Positions 16,593 through 25,046 of a stretch of DNA of 64,000 bases are shown one piece after another. This DNA is from JBFXAM01 sp050184295 (GTDB lineage Bacteria > Planctomycetota > Phycisphaerae > UBA1845 > Fen-1342), in contig JBFXAM010000003.1 in assembly GCA_050184295.1 (NCBI GenBank), positions 1 to 64,000 of the forward strand. The letters run 5' to 3'. Both the position numbers and the translations under genes were made by a program. Under the pieces are notes generated by a model, which had not been told where the DNA came from, did not search any database, and saw nothing but the letters and a program-made list of their open reading frames with translations. Numbering within the stretch: the first letter of the stretch is position 1; the number at the start of each line of letters is the position of its first letter.

Positions 16593-19271
16593 TCAACGGC
16601 GCGCCCCCCCGTTCGCGGAGGACAACCGGAGCGCGCCCAGCGACGATGATCGCCGCCGCCGCATCGGCACGAGGCCCGCGACCATCACCGGCAACGCCGT
16701 CACGAGCCCCGCGCCACACAGCCCGATCGGCGCCGGCGACAGCGCGAATTCTTCTTCCTCGGGTTCGAGCACGTTGATCCGCACGCTCGCCGCCGCGCTC
16801 TGTCCGGCGCTGTCGCGCACGGTGAGCGTGTAGGTCGTCGTCGCGGTCGGGCGCGCGTCGGTGCGCGCTGCGGACGGACTCGTGAGCCCGCTCGTGGGTG
16901 TCCATTCATACGTGAACGGCGCGACACCGCCGGAAACCGACGCGTCGAGCGTCGTCGCTTCGCCGGACTCCACGACCATGACGCCCGCGATCACGCCCAC
17001 CTGCAACTGCGGCGGCACCGTGACGGTGACCGTGTCCGTCGCGGTCTGGCCGAGCGCGTCGGTCGCGGTCAGCGTGTAGACGGTCGTCTGGCGTGGATCG
17101 ACGCGCACCGTGCTCCCGTCGCTCGCGAGCACGCCGCCGGGCGTCGGCAACCACGTGAACCCGTAAGGCGGCAGGCCGCCGTCCGCGTCCGCGCTCAACT
17201 CGGCCGACGATCCGAAGAGCAGCGTCAGGTCCGGCCCCGCGCTCGCGACGAGCGGCGGCGCGACGACGACGGTGACGCTGTCGGTCGCGGTGCGGCCGAC
17301 GCCGTCGGTTGCGACGACTGCGAACGCCGTGGTCTCGCTCACCGCACCCGAGACGGTCGCGCTCGACGAAGTCGCGAGCGCGCCCGCCGGCGACCACGAA
17401 TACGAATAGGGTCCAACGCCGCCGCTTGCCAGCGCCGAGAGCGTGAAGGTCAGTCCCGCGCCGACGGTCTGATCGCTGCCGGCGGCGACGACGAGCCCCG
17501 GAATGACGGCGACCGCGACGCTGTCGGAGCCGGTCGCACCCGCCGAGTCCGTCACCGTCACGGTGTAGGTCGTGGACGCCGTGGGCGCCGCGATCGGATT
17601 GGCCGCGCTTGCGACCGAAAGCCCGGTGCTCGGCGTCCACGCGTACGTGTACGGCGGCGTGCCGCCTGCGACACCGGCGGCGAGCGCGACGGATTCGCCC
17701 GCGACGATTTGGCGGTCCCCGCCGGCGTTGACGACCGGGCCGTCACTATAGGTGGCCATCGCGGCGCGGTCCGCGTTCATCGCAAAAGTGGTGGAGCGCT
17801 GCCCGGTCGCGCCGTCGACGCCGTCGAGCGTCCAGCGCACGAACTGTTTCGCACCGCTCGTGCTCGGCGCCGTCAGCGTCACACTGGTTCCGTTCGCGTA
17901 GCTGAGCGATGCGGGCGTCGTCGCGCTGTTGTGCCCGCTCGCGTCGGTCGGTGCGCAGGTGATCAGCACGCCGCTCGCGCCGCTCGTGCTGACCGAGAGC
18001 GTGCGAAACGTCGTCGCGCCGTTCGACCAGAAGAGGCCGTAGCGCTGCACGTCCGCCGTCGCGCTGGTGGACGAAATGCGCACGAGCACCTGCGCCTGCC
18101 CGCTCTGCGGCGGGACCGGTCCGACGCCGACGTTCTGCCCCGCGGCGCTCGCGGTCTGCGAGCCCAGCAGGGTCGTGCCGGTCGCGTTGTACACCTCCAG
18201 TTTCAGCGGCAGTACGGCTCGCGTGTCGATCGGCGTCGGCGTGCCCGTATCCGGGCCGACGCTGTAGGAGCCGCCGAGCGGCGTCGCCTGCATCGTAAGC
18301 GCCTGGCCGGCGCCGAGCGCGATCGCGAACACGTCCACGTCGTCGCCGCCGTGCAGCGACAGGGCGTTCGTGCTCGTGCCGCCGGCGAATGCGGCCAGAT
18401 CGACCGCCGCGGCGGCGCTGTTGTTCGGCTCGGCGCCGTCGCCGTAGTAGCGATTCGCGCCGCGCACGTCGTCGTCCTGCGGACCGGCGAACGTCGTGTT
18501 CAGATACGCCTCCATCAGCTTCGTGCCGTTCTGCGGCAGCACGTGTCGCAGCCCGATGCCGTGGCCGAGCTCGTGGAGCAGGATGTTCCGCATAAAGCGG
18601 TAATCGTTGGCGGCGTTGGCCCAGTTCTCGTCCTTGTCGATCGCCATGTCGCCGGTGTTCGGGAAGTAGTTGTATGCGAGCACGTTGTTCGGCCCGTCCA
18701 CGGCGAAGCAGACGATGCGCACGTCGCCGCGGACGCCCGGCGCGCCGGCGCTGCTGGGCCAGGCGGCGCCGTCGTCGCTCGCTTCCGTGAACGTGATGCC
18801 GGTGGTGACCGACCAGTCGTTGAAAATGTCGGCGAAAAGGTTTTTCCACGCCGCGCGCGACCCGAACTGGGCGTCGAGCGTCGCGTGGATCGTGTTGCTG
18901 GTCGCCGGGTCGCCGGTGTTTGTGTCCGGCGGAAACGAATAGGTCAGTTGGATGGGCACGCCGTTGCCGCTGACAAAGCCGTCCAGCGCCGTCTGGGTCC
19001 AGCGCCCGCCGAGCGAATAAGCGCTCGCACCCGGCGGCGGCACGTACGCGGTCTCCAGGTCGCTCTCGAACTGATCCATGTACGCGGGGTCGGTGCCGGG
19101 CGCGTAGCAGGCGCACACGCCGCTGCGCGCGTGACTGCCCGAGCAGACGAACGCGCCGCCCGCGCGCGGCGCGCCGCTCCGCGCCACGGGCGTCGGTGCG
19201 AACATCGCCGTGAGCGTGAGTGCGGCGGTTGCGTTGAAAACTGTCATGAGGCGACCGCGCGTCGTGTCCAT
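16593..19271 (-). CDS. Secreted matrixin-like metalloprotease with Ig/PKD-like repeats
   Basis: 892 aa. A signal segment (residues about 9-30) is followed by a zinc-protease domain with HELGHGIGLRH (233-243) and a Met-turn candidate KLMEAYL, the arrangement of M10 matrixins/metzincins. A PPC-like beta domain follows (AEPNNSAAAAVDL...), then a repeat containing FVRWTLDG, then four Ig/PKD-like units each with a 'GG.PPY.Y.W.P' core (e.g. GGTPPYTYAWTPSTGL). The C-terminus has LCGAGLVTALPVMVAGLVP then Arg-Arg-Arg-Arg and a short tail: Cys-Gly, hydrophobic helix, Arg cluster, resembling a sorting signal. ATG 19271 has a strong GGGAGGGAGAG ribosome binding site. Confidence 0.88.
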   Translation of the reverse strand: MDTTRGRLMTVFNATAALTLTAMFAPTPVARSGAPRAGGAFVCSGSHARSGVCACYAPGTDPAYMDQFESDLETAYVPPPGASAYSLGGRWTQTALDGFVSGNGVPIQLTYSFPPDTNTGDPATSNTIHATLDAQFGSRAAWKNLFADIFNDWSVTTGITFTEASDDGAAWPSSAGAPGVRGDVRIVCFAVDGPNNVLAYNYFPNTGDMAIDKDENWANAANDYRFMRNILLHELGHGIGLRHVLPQNGTKLMEAYLNTTFAGPQDDDVRGANRYYGDGAEPNNSAAAAVDLAAFAGGTSTNALSLHGGDDVDVFAIALGAGQALTMQATPLGGSYSVGPDTGTPTPIDTRAVLPLKLEVYNATGTTLLGSQTASAAGQNVGVGPVPPQSGQAQVLVRISSTSATADVQRYGLFWSNGATTFRTLSVSTSGASGVLITCAPTDASGHNSATTPASLSYANGTSVTLTAPSTSGAKQFVRWTLDGVDGATGQRSTTFAMNADRAAMATYSDGPVVNAGGDRQIVAGESVALAAGVAGGTPPYTYAWTPSTGLSVASAANPIAAPTASTTYTVTVTDSAGATGSDSVAVAVIPGLVVAAGSDQTVGAGLTFTLSALASGGVGPYSYSWSPAGALATSSSATVSGAVSETTAFAVVATDGVGRTATDSVTVVVAPPLVASAGPDLTLLFGSSAELSADADGGLPPYGFTWLPTPGGVLASDGSTVRVDPRQTTVYTLTATDALGQTATDTVTVTVPPQLQVGVIAGVMVVESGEATTLDASVSGGVAPFTYEWTPTSGLTSPSAARTDARPTATTTYTLTVRDSAGQSAAASVRINVLEPEEEEFALSPAPIGLCGAGLVTALPVMVAGLVPMRRRRSSSLGALRLSSANGGARR

Positions 19272-19563
19272 GGCTCTCCCTCCCCTGCGCAAACTCGGCC
19301 TCCCAGACGAGGAGTCCCCCTGGAGAGAGTTGGAAATGTCGGCGGCGGGTTGGTACCGCGAGGCGGAATTCGGACACCCGCGCAGACGCGTGACGGCGAC
19401 GCCGGGCAGTCAGAGCAGATGTTCTCGGCCGGGCGCGGGCGCGTCCGATCCGCGTGCGCCCAGACTCGCGGGTGCGGCGAGCCGCGGGCGTTCCACGGAT
19501 TGCGCGGTCGCGGGCCGTCGCTAGCGCTTGGGCCGTGGCCGATCCGGCAGCCGCACCCGCCCG
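19272..19563. other. Intergenic region upstream of the matrixin-like gene
   Basis: About 290 bp between the protease start and the MITE-like element. I see no credible coding frame or clear promoter. Confidence 0.4.
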
Positions 19564-19574
19564 CTCAGCCGCCG
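19564..19574. repeat. Left copy of an 11-bp direct repeat (likely target-site duplication)
   Basis: CTCAGCCGCCG here is identical to 19691-19701. The two copies directly flank the inverted-repeat element, and the right copy contains the last codons and stop of the aminotransferase gene. Confidence 0.65.
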
Positions 19575-19690
19575 GTAGTGGGTCAGTTTGATCCGGGTGG
19601 CACGGGCGCCTCGCCCGTTCGTGCGGCAGACGCGGGCGAGACGCCGGTACCACCCGTTCGATTTCACTTCTTCGCGAAACTGACCCACTA
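19575..19690. mobile_element. 116-bp MITE-like palindromic element
   Basis: Perfect 14-bp terminal inverted repeats TAGTGGGTCAGTTT (19576-19589) and AAACTGACCCACTA (19677-19690) enclose a second imperfect inverted repeat: GGTGGCACGGGCGCCTCGCCC against GGGCGAGACGCCGGTACCACC, three mismatches in 21. The GGTGGCACGGGCG core resembles a dispersed palindromic repeat I recall from planctomycete genomes. No coding capacity exists. Identical 11-bp sequences abut both ends, as expected for a transposed non-autonomous element. It lies immediately 3' of the aminotransferase stop and its RNA would fold into a long hairpin, so it may also end transcription. Confidence 0.75.
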
Positions 19691-19701
19691 CTCAGCCGCC
19701 G
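19691..19701. repeat. Right copy of the 11-bp direct repeat
   Basis: CTCAGCCGCCG, the reverse complement of the terminal Gly-Gly-stop codons of the aminotransferase gene; identical to 19564-19574 on the other side of the element. Confidence 0.65.
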
Positions 19702-20888
19702 AGCGCTTCGTCGCGCGCCCGGCGAAAGGCGGGCGCGGCGCGCTCGACGGTCTCGCGGTCGACGCAGAACGCCAGCCGGAAGTGTCCCGGCCGCCCGAAG
19801 CCGCGTCCCGGCACCGCGAGCACGCGATGGTTCAGCAGCACCTGCACGAACGCGGCGTCGTCCGCGATCGGGCTCTTTGGAAATGCGAACATCGCGCCGC
19901 CGGGCAGGACCAGCTCATATCCGCCGTCGCGCAGCGCCGCGCACAGCCGGTCGCGGTTGCCGCGGTAGAGTTCGAGGTCGCAAAGCGCGTCGGCACAGCG
20001 CGCGATCACGCGTTGGACGATCGCCGCCTCGTTCACAAATCCGAGCGTGCGGTTCAACATCGTCAGCGCGCCCATCAGCAGCTCGCGCTCCGGCAGCGCC
20101 GGATGCAGCGCGACATAGCCCGCGCGCTCGCCGGGAATGCTCAGGTCCTTCGAATAGCTCGACAGCACGATCGAACGCGCGTAGTGGCGGCTCGGCGTCG
20201 GACAGCGGTCGAGGTCGAACAGCACGCGGTGATACACGTCGTCGCAGAGCAAATAGAGCGGCCGATTCGGCCGATCGCGGCGCTGCAATAGCGCCCCCAG
20301 CGCCCGCAGCGCCTCCTCGCGATAAACGACGCCCGTCGGGTTGTTGGGCGTGTTGACGATCAGGGCGCGGGTGCGATCGGTGATTGCCCGCTCGATCGCG
20401 CCGAGGTCGGGCTCGAAGCGATCGTCGGTTTGCACCGTCACCGGGACGCCGTTCGCGTGCTCGATGTAGAAGCGATACTCAGGAAAGAACGGTGCCAGCA
20501 GGACGACTTCGTCGCCGGGGTTCAGAATTGCCCTGAGCGTCACATTCATCGCGCCAGCCGTCCCGCTCGTAAGCAGCACGTGTCCCGCCTCGAAGGGCAG
20601 GTCGTATGACCGCGCGAGGAATCGCGCCACCACGGCGCGCGTCTCGTCAAAACCCGCGTTGGCCATATACCGGTGCCGCTCGGCGGACCGTTCGTCGGCG
20701 ACCTGGCGAAGCGCCTCAAAGAACTCCGCCGGCGGCGTCGCGTTCGGATTGCCGAGAGAAAAATCGTAGACGTTCGCGTCGCCGAGCTCGGCCTTCATCT
20801 TGCGCCCGATCTCGAACATGGCGCGGATCCACGAGGCCGACTGCATGTCGGCGGCGACCTTGCTGGCGATCACGCTGGGTTGAGGCAT
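19692..20888 (-). CDS. Pyridoxal-phosphate aminotransferase, class I/II
   Basis: A 398-aa fold-type I aminotransferase. Key sequences are FSLGNPNATPP, LLTSGTAGAMNV, NTPNNPTGVVY, LLCDDVYHR and SSYSKDLSIPGERAGY, whose lysine should hold PLP, plus the C-terminal arginine in GHFRLAFCV that usually binds the substrate carboxylate. It most resembles aspartate/aromatic/alanine aminotransferases; the amino donor cannot be assigned. ATG 20888 has GGGGAGC nine nt upstream. Its 3' end coincides with the right-hand direct repeat of the MITE-like element. It is 151 bp downstream of rtcB on the same strand. Confidence 0.9.
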   Translation of the reverse strand: MPQPSVIASKVAADMQSASWIRAMFEIGRKMKAELGDANVYDFSLGNPNATPPAEFFEALRQVADERSAERHRYMANAGFDETRAVVARFLARSYDLPFEAGHVLLTSGTAGAMNVTLRAILNPGDEVVLLAPFFPEYRFYIEHANGVPVTVQTDDRFEPDLGAIERAITDRTRALIVNTPNNPTGVVYREEALRALGALLQRRDRPNRPLYLLCDDVYHRVLFDLDRCPTPSRHYARSIVLSSYSKDLSIPGERAGYVALHPALPERELLMGALTMLNRTLGFVNEAAIVQRVIARCADALCDLELYRGNRDRLCAALRDGGYELVLPGGAMFAFPKSPIADDAAFVQVLLNHRVLAVPGRGFGRPGHFRLAFCVDRETVERAAPAFRRARDEALGG

Positions 20889-21039
20889 TGATCAAGCTCC
20901 CCGTGGATTCGTGCGGACGGTCAAGCGCTTGGACGTCGCCGGGTGCAGTTCGGAGTTTGAAGCGTCGGCGGCGGATTGTCGAGCGTCCGTGCTTGGCGAA
21001 TCGACGCCGATCCCAGGCTCCGGAGCCCGCATTCCAATC

Positions 21040-22500
21040 TCAGCCTTTGATGACACCCACCGGCCTCAAGCGCGCGACCCTTCGGCTGATCTCCGCGTCG
21101 TGCAGCACGCCCACCACCTGCGTCACGTCCTTATACGCGTCCGGCTGTTCCTCATCGAGCCCCGTGCGGCCGCGAGCGCGGGCGTACACGCCGCGCGCGA
21201 GCAGCTCGTTGCGGATCGAGCGGCCGCGGGCGGACTTGATCGCCGCCGTGCGGGACATCTGCCGGCCCGCGCCGTGACACGAACTGCCGAAGGTGTGCTG
21301 CATCGCGCCGGGCAGACCCACCAGCACGTAACTGTGCCGCCCCATGTCGCCGGGCACCAGCACCGGCTGGCCGACACGGCGGTATTTCTGCGGCACCTCG
21401 GCGTGACCCGCGGGAAACGCGCGCGTCGCGCCCTTGCGATGGACACACAGCTCGCGCGGCGTGCCGTCGATTTCGTAGGTCTCGGTTTTCGCGATGTTGT
21501 GCGCCACGTCGTACACCAGGTGCATGCCGAGGCGCTCCGCGGGTTGCTCGAACACCTCCGCAAACGTCTCGCGCGCCAGGTGGGTCATGATCTGGCGGTT
21601 GTTCCAGGCGAAGTTCGCGGCCGCCCGCATCGCGCCAAAGTAGCGCTGCCCCTCGTTCGAGTGCACCGGCGCGCAGACAAGCTGCCGATCGGGCAGGTCG
21701 ATGCCGAACTTCCGCGGCGCATCGCGCAGCTCGCGCAGGTGGTCCTCGCACACTTGATAGCCCAGTCCGCGCGAGCCGGAGTGAATCATCACGCAGACCT
21801 GTCCGAGCGCCAGCCCGAAGACCGCGGCCGTCGCCGCGTCGTCCACCTGGTCGACCACCTGCACTTCCATGAAGTGGTTGCCGCTGCCGAGCGTGCCGCA
21901 CTGGTCGCGCCCGCGCTCGATCGCGTGGTCCGACACCAGGTCGGGCTGCGCTTTCGGCAGGCATCCGTGCGCCTCGGTCAATTCCGCGTCTTCGCTCCAG
22001 CCAAAGCCGCGCCGCACCGCGTACGCCGACCCCTCGTCCATCAGGTCGACGAGCTCCCCTTTTTTGAAGCGCACCGCGCCGCCCTTGCCGACGCCGCAGG
22101 GCACGTTGTCGAAGAGCCGGTCGACGAGCCGGCCGATGCGCGGCTCGACGTCGCGCAGGGTCAAGTCGGTGCGGATGAGTCGCACGCCGCAGTTGATGTC
22201 ATACCCGACGCCGCCGGGGCTGATGACGCCGCCTTCCAGCGGGTCGGTGGCCGCGACGCCGCCGATGCAGAAGCCGTAGCCCCAGTGAATGTCCGGCATC
22301 GCGAGCGAGTGTCCGACGATGCCCGGCAGACACGCGACGTTGGCGACCTGCTCCGGCGACTGGTCGTTGCGGATTGCTTCGATCAGCGCGTCGTTCGCGA
22401 AGATCAGTCCGTCCACGCGCATGCCCGGCTTGTAGCTGCGCGGAATCCGCCAGCGACACGCGTCCAGGCGTTCGAGCGGCCCCGTGAACGGACTCGCCAT
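21040..22500 (-). CDS. rtcB: RNA-splicing ligase RtcB
   Basis: A 486-aa GTP- and Mn-dependent ligase that joins 2',3'-cyclic-phosphate or 3'-phosphate ends to 5'-OH ends in tRNA splicing or RNA repair. Family motifs visible are VANVACLPGIVGHSLAMPD, GGVGYDINCGVRL, the metal-site region GTLGSGNHFMEVQ, MIHSGSRGLG, and FGSSCHGAGRQMSR, which includes the conserved His used for guanylation. Length fits. It is 65 bp downstream of archease on the same strand, the usual pairing, since archease activates RtcB turnover. No RtcR or RtcA gene is visible nearby. Confidence 0.96.
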   Translation of the reverse strand: MASPFTGPLERLDACRWRIPRSYKPGMRVDGLIFANDALIEAIRNDQSPEQVANVACLPGIVGHSLAMPDIHWGYGFCIGGVAATDPLEGGVISPGGVGYDINCGVRLIRTDLTLRDVEPRIGRLVDRLFDNVPCGVGKGGAVRFKKGELVDLMDEGSAYAVRRGFGWSEDAELTEAHGCLPKAQPDLVSDHAIERGRDQCGTLGSGNHFMEVQVVDQVDDAATAAVFGLALGQVCVMIHSGSRGLGYQVCEDHLRELRDAPRKFGIDLPDRQLVCAPVHSNEGQRYFGAMRAAANFAWNNRQIMTHLARETFAEVFEQPAERLGMHLVYDVAHNIAKTETYEIDGTPRELCVHRKGATRAFPAGHAEVPQKYRRVGQPVLVPGDMGRHSYVLVGLPGAMQHTFGSSCHGAGRQMSRTAAIKSARGRSIRNELLARGVYARARGRTGLDEEQPDAYKDVTQVVGVLHDAEISRRVARLRPVGVIKG

Positions 22501-22565
22501 AATCTGCCTGCCCTTCCACGCGCGAGAAACAAACTGGTGCGGGTCGAAGAGACGTGCGACGAAAC

Positions 22566-23000
22566 TCAGATGTCCACGATAAACGTCGCCTCGAAACCGT
22601 CCGCGAGCGCGCGGATCTCCAACTCATGATACGTGACTGCCTTCACTTCGCGGCACAGGTCGCTCGCCTCCGCGTCGATCGGACGCAGCACGGCGCGGCA
22701 CGCGAGTTCGTCGAGTTCGAAGCGCTCGACGACGACGTCCGTCGCGATCGCCGCGTCGCGCTCGAACCGGCTCAGCAGTTCGCTCAGCAGATCACGTAAC
22801 ATCAGCGCCGGCTCGTCGCCGCGCAGCGCCAACCTCCACGGCTCGACCGGCGCAGTCGCGTCCGCGCGTAATTCTCCGATCGTCGCGTACAAACCCGCGA
22901 CCGCCGGGCCGACCAGTCCGGCGAGCGTCGGCGCGACCACGCGCACGCCGAGATCGGCCGTGTGCTCGAAGAGTTCGAAAGTGGGCTCAGTGCGCCGCAT
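22566..23000 (-). CDS. Archease
   Basis: A 144-aa archease, the small Ca-binding cofactor that speeds guanylation and multiple turnover by RtcB. The N-terminal FELFEHTADLGVRV motif with its conserved Asp, the central LLSELLSRFE region and the C-terminal EVKAVTYHELEI...FIVDI are characteristic. ATG 23000 gives the expected N-terminus; no strong Shine-Dalgarno sequence is visible. It is the first gene of a leftward archease-rtcB pair and diverges from the ABC ATPase gene across a 324-bp region. Confidence 0.93.
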   Translation of the reverse strand: MRRTEPTFELFEHTADLGVRVVAPTLAGLVGPAVAGLYATIGELRADATAPVEPWRLALRGDEPALMLRDLLSELLSRFERDAAIATDVVVERFELDELACRAVLRPIDAEASDLCREVKAVTYHELEIRALADGFEATFIVDI

Positions 23001-23121
23001 GGCAAGAGCTTATCGCCTAACCGGGGCGCACACGAACCGCCGCCGCGCTGCGCCGCTGTTCCGAGCCTAAAACTCGGCTTGTCATGCGGTTGCGAACTGG
23101 CGGTGGTGAATCCTGCCGCGC

Positions 23122-23149
23122 TTGACACCCGCGCCGCGCGACGTAGAAT
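23122..23149 (+). promoter_or_regulatory. Strong sigma70-type promoter for the ABC/DUF4340 operon
   Basis: Perfect TTGACA (23122-23127), a 16-nt spacer, then TAGAAT (23144-23149, five of six). It lies in the 324-bp gap between archease and the ABC ATPase, points rightward and would give a leader of about 170 nt. Nothing else is evident in this gap. Confidence 0.65.
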
Positions 23150-23324
23150 CCGCCGCTCCTGCGGAGGTTCCAGCGCGGCGGGATCCGGCGCGTCCGCACC
23201 GACGACGAATCGTGAGCGGACGGCGTCGCAGAGCGCACGGGTTCTGACAGCCTTCGCCTCCCGCCGCCGTCCCCTCTGCGCAGCACTCGAGACGAACCCT
23301 CCGGGGCCAGCGGGAGTTCGACGC

Positions 23325-24260
23325 GTGATCGAAGTTCGAAATCTCTCCAAACACTTCGGCGCACGTGCCGCCGTCGACAACATCTCGTTCACCGTGGGCG
23401 AAGGCGAGATCGTCGGCTTTCTCGGCCCGAACGGCGCGGGCAAAACCACCACCCTCCGCATTCTCACGTGCTATCACCCCGCGACCAGCGGCAGCGCGAG
23501 CGTCGCGGGCTGCGACGTGTTTACGCAGTCGATGGAGGTGCGCCGCCAGGTGGGGTATTTGCCGGAATCGGTCCCGCTCTATCCCGAGATGCGGGTCCGC
23601 GAGTACCTCACTTTCCGCGGCAAGCTCCGGGGCCTCGACCGCGAGCAACGCAACGCCGCCATCCGACGCGTCAGCGAACGCTGCTGGCTCGGTGAGTTCC
23701 TTGACCGGCCGATCGGCCAGCTTTCGAAGGGGATGCGGCAGCGTGTGGGGCTCGCGGACGCGCTGCTGCACAACCCGCGCGTGCTCGTGCTCGACGAGCC
23801 CACGGTCGGGCTCGATCCGGCACAGATTCGCGAGACGCGCTCGCTCATCCGCGAGCTGGCCAAAGAACACACCGTGATGCTCAGCAGCCACATCCTGCCC
23901 GAGGTCGAAGCCACCTGTCGTCGCATCATCGTGATCCACCGCGGACGGATCGTGGCGTCGGGCACGACCGACGAGCTGCGGCAGCGGATCGGCGGCGAGG
24001 GTCGACTGGTGGCGGAGCTCAAGGGCCCGGCGAACGACATTGCCGAGAGCGTGCGGAAGCTGAACGGCGCGGGACAGGTGAGCACCACGCAGCAGGACGG
24101 CTGGACGCGCGTCGCGCTGCTCACGCCCACCGACCTGCGCGAGGCGATCTACAAGCTGTCGACCGAGCGCGGCTGGACGCTGCGCGAGCTGCGGCGCGAC
24201 GTCGCCACGCTCGAGGACTTCTTCGTCAAGATCGTCGCCGGCGTTTCGGACGAGAGCTGA
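23325..24260 (+). CDS. ABC transporter ATP-binding protein (GldA-like)
   Basis: A 311-aa ATPase. Walker A GPNGAGKTTT, Q-loop region YLPESVPLYPEMRV, signature QLSKGMRQRVGLADALLHNP, Walker B RVLVLDEPTVGLDP and the switch His in MLSSHILPEV are intact. The C-terminal 80 residues form the extra domain seen in ABC-2 exporter ATPases of the GldA/NatA type. GTG 23325 has GGGAG eight nt upstream and matches the family N-terminus (MIEVRNLSKHFG). The next three genes are its permease, a Gld-type auxiliary membrane protein and a DUF4340 protein, all in one direction. The substrate is unknown. Confidence 0.92.
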   Translation: MIEVRNLSKHFGARAAVDNISFTVGEGEIVGFLGPNGAGKTTTLRILTCYHPATSGSASVAGCDVFTQSMEVRRQVGYLPESVPLYPEMRVREYLTFRGKLRGLDREQRNAAIRRVSERCWLGEFLDRPIGQLSKGMRQRVGLADALLHNPRVLVLDEPTVGLDPAQIRETRSLIRELAKEHTVMLSSHILPEVEATCRRIIVIHRGRIVASGTTDELRQRIGGEGRLVAELKGPANDIAESVRKLNGAGQVSTTQQDGWTRVALLTPTDLREAIYKLSTERGWTLRELRRDVATLEDFFVKIVAGVSDES

Positions 24261-24326
24261 GCGGCTACGGCGGCGACCGGCGCTTCGAACGGGTGGCGCT
24301 GCTGCGACGCGATTCAGGAGGCTTTA

Positions 24327-25046
24327 ATGCGGAATTCGATCGCGATCATGCAGCGTGAGCTGCTGTCGCTGTTCTGCTCGCCGATCGCGTACATCGTGAT
24401 CGCGGGCTTCCTGCTGATGACCGGCGTGCTCGTGCTGGTCACCGGCAGCTTCGCGCCCGGCAAGCCGGCGACGCTGCGCAGCGTGTTCTTCTGGACCCCC
24501 TTCGTGCTGGCGATCATCTTGCCCGCGATCAGCATGCGCGCGATCGCCGACGAGTATCGTTCGGGCACGATTGAAACGCTCATGACCGCGCCGGTCTCCG
24601 ACGCGCAGCTCGTGCTCGGAAAGTATTTCGCATCGCTGATCTTCTATCTCATCATGCTCGCGGCCACGTTCGTTTACGTGCTGCTGCTCTCCTTCTACGG
24701 CGCGCAGGACTGGGGCGCGAGCTTCTCCGCGTACCTCGGGCTGATTCTGGTCGGCATGACCTTCACGGCGTACGGCGTCTTCGCCAGCGCCCTGACCAAG
24801 AACCAGGTCGTCGCGTGGATTCTCGGCGCCGTGCCGTTGCTGCTCTTTGCGTGGTTCGCGTACTTCCTGATCCCCCAGGTCGAAGGCCGGCTGCGCGACG
24901 TGTTCCAGCAGGTCAACGTCATGGTGCGCTTCGAGACCTTCAGCCGCGGGCTGGTCACCCTGCAAAACGTGACGTTCTTCCTGGCGACGACGGCCTTCTG
25001 GCTTTTCCTGACCATCAAGATCGTGGAGTCGCGGCGATGGCGGTAA
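24327..25046 (+). CDS. ABC-2 type permease (GldF-like)
   Basis: 239 aa, about six membrane helices, with the ABC-2 permease landmarks: N-terminal 'RELLSLFCSPIAYIV', the cytoplasmic loop DEYRSGTIETLMTAPVSD and VLGKYFASLIFY. It pairs with the ATPase upstream to form an exporter-like complex. ATG 24327 has a near-perfect AGGAGG seven nt upstream. Its last ten bases overlap the start of the following gene, so translation is probably coupled. Confidence 0.9.
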   Translation: MRNSIAIMQRELLSLFCSPIAYIVIAGFLLMTGVLVLVTGSFAPGKPATLRSVFFWTPFVLAIILPAISMRAIADEYRSGTIETLMTAPVSDAQLVLGKYFASLIFYLIMLAATFVYVLLLSFYGAQDWGASFSAYLGLILVGMTFTAYGVFASALTKNQVVAWILGAVPLLLFAWFAYFLIPQVEGRLRDVFQQVNVMVRFETFSRGLVTLQNVTFFLATTAFWLFLTIKIVESRRWR

